Positions 62,431 to 64,000 of a DNA stretch of 64,000 nucleotides are shown piece by piece. Numbering within the stretch: the first letter of the stretch is position 1; the number at the start of each line of letters is the position of its first letter. Source of the DNA: Myotis daubentonii (lineage: Eukaryota > Chordata > Mammalia > Chiroptera > Vespertilionidae); the NCBI RefSeq assembly GCF_963259705.1, contig NC_081851.1, forward strand, positions 62,580,855 to 62,644,854. The letters run 5' to 3'. Under the pieces are notes generated by a model. That model was not told where the DNA came from and did no database searches. It saw only the letters and a list, made by a program, of their open reading frames with translations. The position numbers and the translations under genes are program-made.

Positions 62431-62719
62431 CCTCAATCACATGAAACACATGCAGTCCAATTACATACCAGCTACATGCTGTTGCTGCATTTATCTACAA
62501 AGCTTCTGGCTCAGCGTTTCTCCCCTATTCACTGCGCCTGTCTCCTTCCTGGCATCGACTGCATGGTCAGTCATGTAAGTACTGTCTGGCATAACCCTCA
62601 ACCTTCACGCCCCTCTCTTTCTCTAGGACTCACCAGGAAAACCCTGGTTAGATCCACCTCTCCACCTACAAGGCATCTGCTGCATTATCTGTGCTCCCTT
62701 CGGCTGGGTAACCACTAAC

Positions 62720-63790
62720 CTGAAGTAGCTGTGGGCGCGAGCAGGTGACCCTAATGCCTTTCCCTTCTTCATTTACTTATCCTCTCTCTCAGATGTCTGC
62801 TTCACATTTTCCTCCCTCCTTGATGTTCCATACCTCCTCATCAGCTGACCTTGTTTCATTCATCTCTGAGACACAGGAACAATTTTGCTCCTCTTCCTCC
62901 TCAAAGACTCTGCTCCTGCAATTACCATCACCTTTCTTACCTTACTGGTCTCTCCTCCAAATCATTCTTGTCATCATTCAAACAGGCTGTAACACCTCCC
63001 GTAGTTTTAAAGTCCCTCTGGACCAGCGGTCGCCAACCGGTGGTCTGCGGACCACTGGTGGTCCGTGAGGTCCAAAAGGCTGGTGACCGCTGCTCTGGAC
63101 CCTATATCCCCCCCTAAAACAGCCACCCCAATTTTTAGTTCCATCCTATCACAAATAGCTCAAAAGAGTTTTCCCATTCTGTGACCTGCACTAGCATTCT
63201 TCTATGATTTCAGGTTAGGAACCCTAGAATCATCTTTGTGCATTTTCACCTTTCCCTCAAGTTAGATGACACTATAGGTTTTTCTGTCAAAATGGTGTGC
63301 ACCCAGCTCCTCTGTGCTGTTTCCCTGATACTCCTAGTCTCGTCTCCTGTGGCGCCCCCTCTAGACAACTGAAGCTGCTCTCCAACAAGCCTCCTCACTG
63401 CAGCCTCTCACCCACTAGCAGACCCCTCCAGCCCCAGTCTGCCCAACATCGACTCCCCTACGCTTTGCTTTTCCCTGCTCATAACCTGCAATGCTTTCTG
63501 ATAGCTCCAATGGCCCGGCTTAAGTTCCCTGCACGATGATGAAGTCATTTCACAATCTGGTCCCAGCCTGCCTCCCATCTTTATTTTCTATTAACTATCA
63601 ACACAGCACCTTGCTGTTTTTGACTAGTTCCCCAAGTGTGTTACATGGAGGTCACGCAAATCTCACTTCTACATTTTATTCTTTTGTCCACATCACACCC
63701 CTTCCTGGATTCCATCACCATCCAAATTTCAAGTTGTTCCAAGTGCATGTCCTTCATGATATCTTGGAGACTATTAGTATATAACAGCCA
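62720..63790 (+). repeat. L2, interrupted by a 69-bp hAT
   Basis: C/T-rich, with L2 order: cactggtct-type text near 62940, ccaatggcccggcttaag, tcacaatctggtcccagcc and ttgctgtttttgactag. It is diverged and has no open frame. The boundaries are approximate. Confidence 0.6.
63024..63092. mobile_element. 69-bp miniature hAT with perfect 8-bp TSD
   Basis: The ends CAGCGGTCGCCAACC and GGCTGGTGACCGCTG are near-perfect inverted repeats. The duplication CTCTGGAC is at 63016-63023 and 63093-63100. The duplication follows the nTnnnnAn pattern of Ac-type hATs, unlike the others in the window. Confidence 0.93.
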
Positions 63791-63796
63791 TGAGGC

Positions 63797-64000
63797 TATT
63801 TATATAATAAAAGCCTAAGCAACCGCTAAGGTGAAACGACCAGAACGACCGGTCGCTATGATGCACACTGACCACCAGGGGACAGACGCTCAATGCAGGA
63901 GCTGCCCCCTGGTGGTCAGTGCGCTCCCACAGGGGGAGCTCTGCTCAGCCAAAAGCCGGATTCACAGCTGGAGAGCACAGCGGCGGTGGCAGGAGCCTCT
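63797..64000 (+). mobile_element. Helibat-type Helitron, 5' part, cut by window edge
   Basis: It starts near TTTATATAATAAAAGCCTAAG, a slightly decayed form of the Helibat 5' end, and continues with gaacgaccggtcgctatgat. A near-palindrome, actgaccaccaggggacag followed by ctgccccctggtggtcagt, occurs at 63867-63920. The 3' end lies beyond the window. Confidence 0.9.
63872..63915. promoter_or_regulatory. Paired CTCF-like cores in inverted orientation inside a Helitron
   Basis: CCACCAGGGGAC (63872-63883, plus) and GCCCCCTGGTGG (63904-63915), whose minus-strand reading is CCACCAGGGGGC, face each other about 20 bp apart. The second is a full match to the CTCF core. Whether the protein binds here is not known. 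Confidence 0.4.

Larger units (their letters stand above)
26387..64000 (-). other. CRIM1: CRIM1 upstream intron (partial, at least 37.6 kb)
   Basis: This is everything upstream of the acceptor at 26387-26388, cut by the right edge. I looked for the expected preceding exon (the NGKCEC... and following segment after the IGFBP-like domain) and did not see it, so the intron probably extends past the window. Repeats are listed separately. Stretches where I see nothing recognisable include about 30.1-31.2, 34.1-35.6, 35.8-37.6, 37.9-39.3, 40.9-42.0, 44.8-46.1, 46.3-47.2, 49.6-51.0, 53.0-54.4, 54.6-56.8, 57.5-59.8, 59.9-60.8 and 61.5-62.3 kb. Confidence 0.75.

Noticed and set aside
26387..64000. The preceding CRIM1 exon
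   Set aside because: I looked for its expected peptide (such as NGKCEC and the segment before EEKPDC) and did not see it. My manual scan could miss a short exon, but the first intron segments of this gene are long in mammals.

Overview
The window is nuclear DNA from a mammal, most likely a vespertilionid (evening) bat. The genus cannot be told from sequence alone. The repeat content carries this call: several tRNA-derived VES SINEs, two Helitrons with the Helibat-type 5' end (starting at or near TCCTATATAATAAAAG), a SPIN-like hAT element, three other short hAT elements and a Tc1/mariner deletion derivative. Recently active DNA transposons in this mixture are characteristic of vespertilionid bats and almost absent from other mammals. 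Older repeats shared by all placentals (MIR, L2, MER5-type hATs, an MLT1-type LTR, L1M) fill the background.

The only host gene I can support is CRIM1 (cysteine-rich motor neuron 1, also called cysteine-rich transmembrane BMP regulator 1), on the minus strand. Three consecutive coding exons are visible: 26144-26386, 25001-25121 and 3027-3148. Each has AG/GT splice sites and the phases chain without a break (G|AA, G|TG, AG|A, then G| at the outgoing donor). They encode part of the cysteine-rich extracellular region, including an RGD motif. By my recollection of the human gene they are exons 3, 4 and 5. The rest of the window is intron: the end of the downstream intron (1-3026), a 21.9-kb intron (3149-25000), a 1.0-kb intron (25122-26143) and at least 37.6 kb of the upstream intron (26387-64000). 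I found no further CRIM1 exon and no second gene.

Layout: 1-3 kb holds a CA repeat and an exon at its right edge. 3-25 kb is intron with a palindromic mariner derivative (9981-10554), a hAT element with perfect target duplications (14155-14364), a VES SINE beside a duplicated CTCF-like motif (18.3-18.8 kb), an MLT1 LTR and several L2 fragments. 25-26.4 kb holds two exons. 26.4-64 kb is intron with six further VES-type SINEs and one SINE fragment, a large degenerate antisense L1 (28.65-30.1 kb), several L2 copies interrupted by younger elements, a cluster of MER5-type elements (33.2-34.0 kb), a SPIN insertion (52331-52540), one complete Helitron (60812-61241), a 69-bp hAT (63024-63092) and the start of a second Helitron running off the right edge.

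I saw no undescribed multi-gene system. The points most worth checking are the inverted-duplication origin of the mariner derivative, CTCF-like cores carried by the Helitrons, and the duplicated CTCF-like segment near 18.3-18.8 kb.
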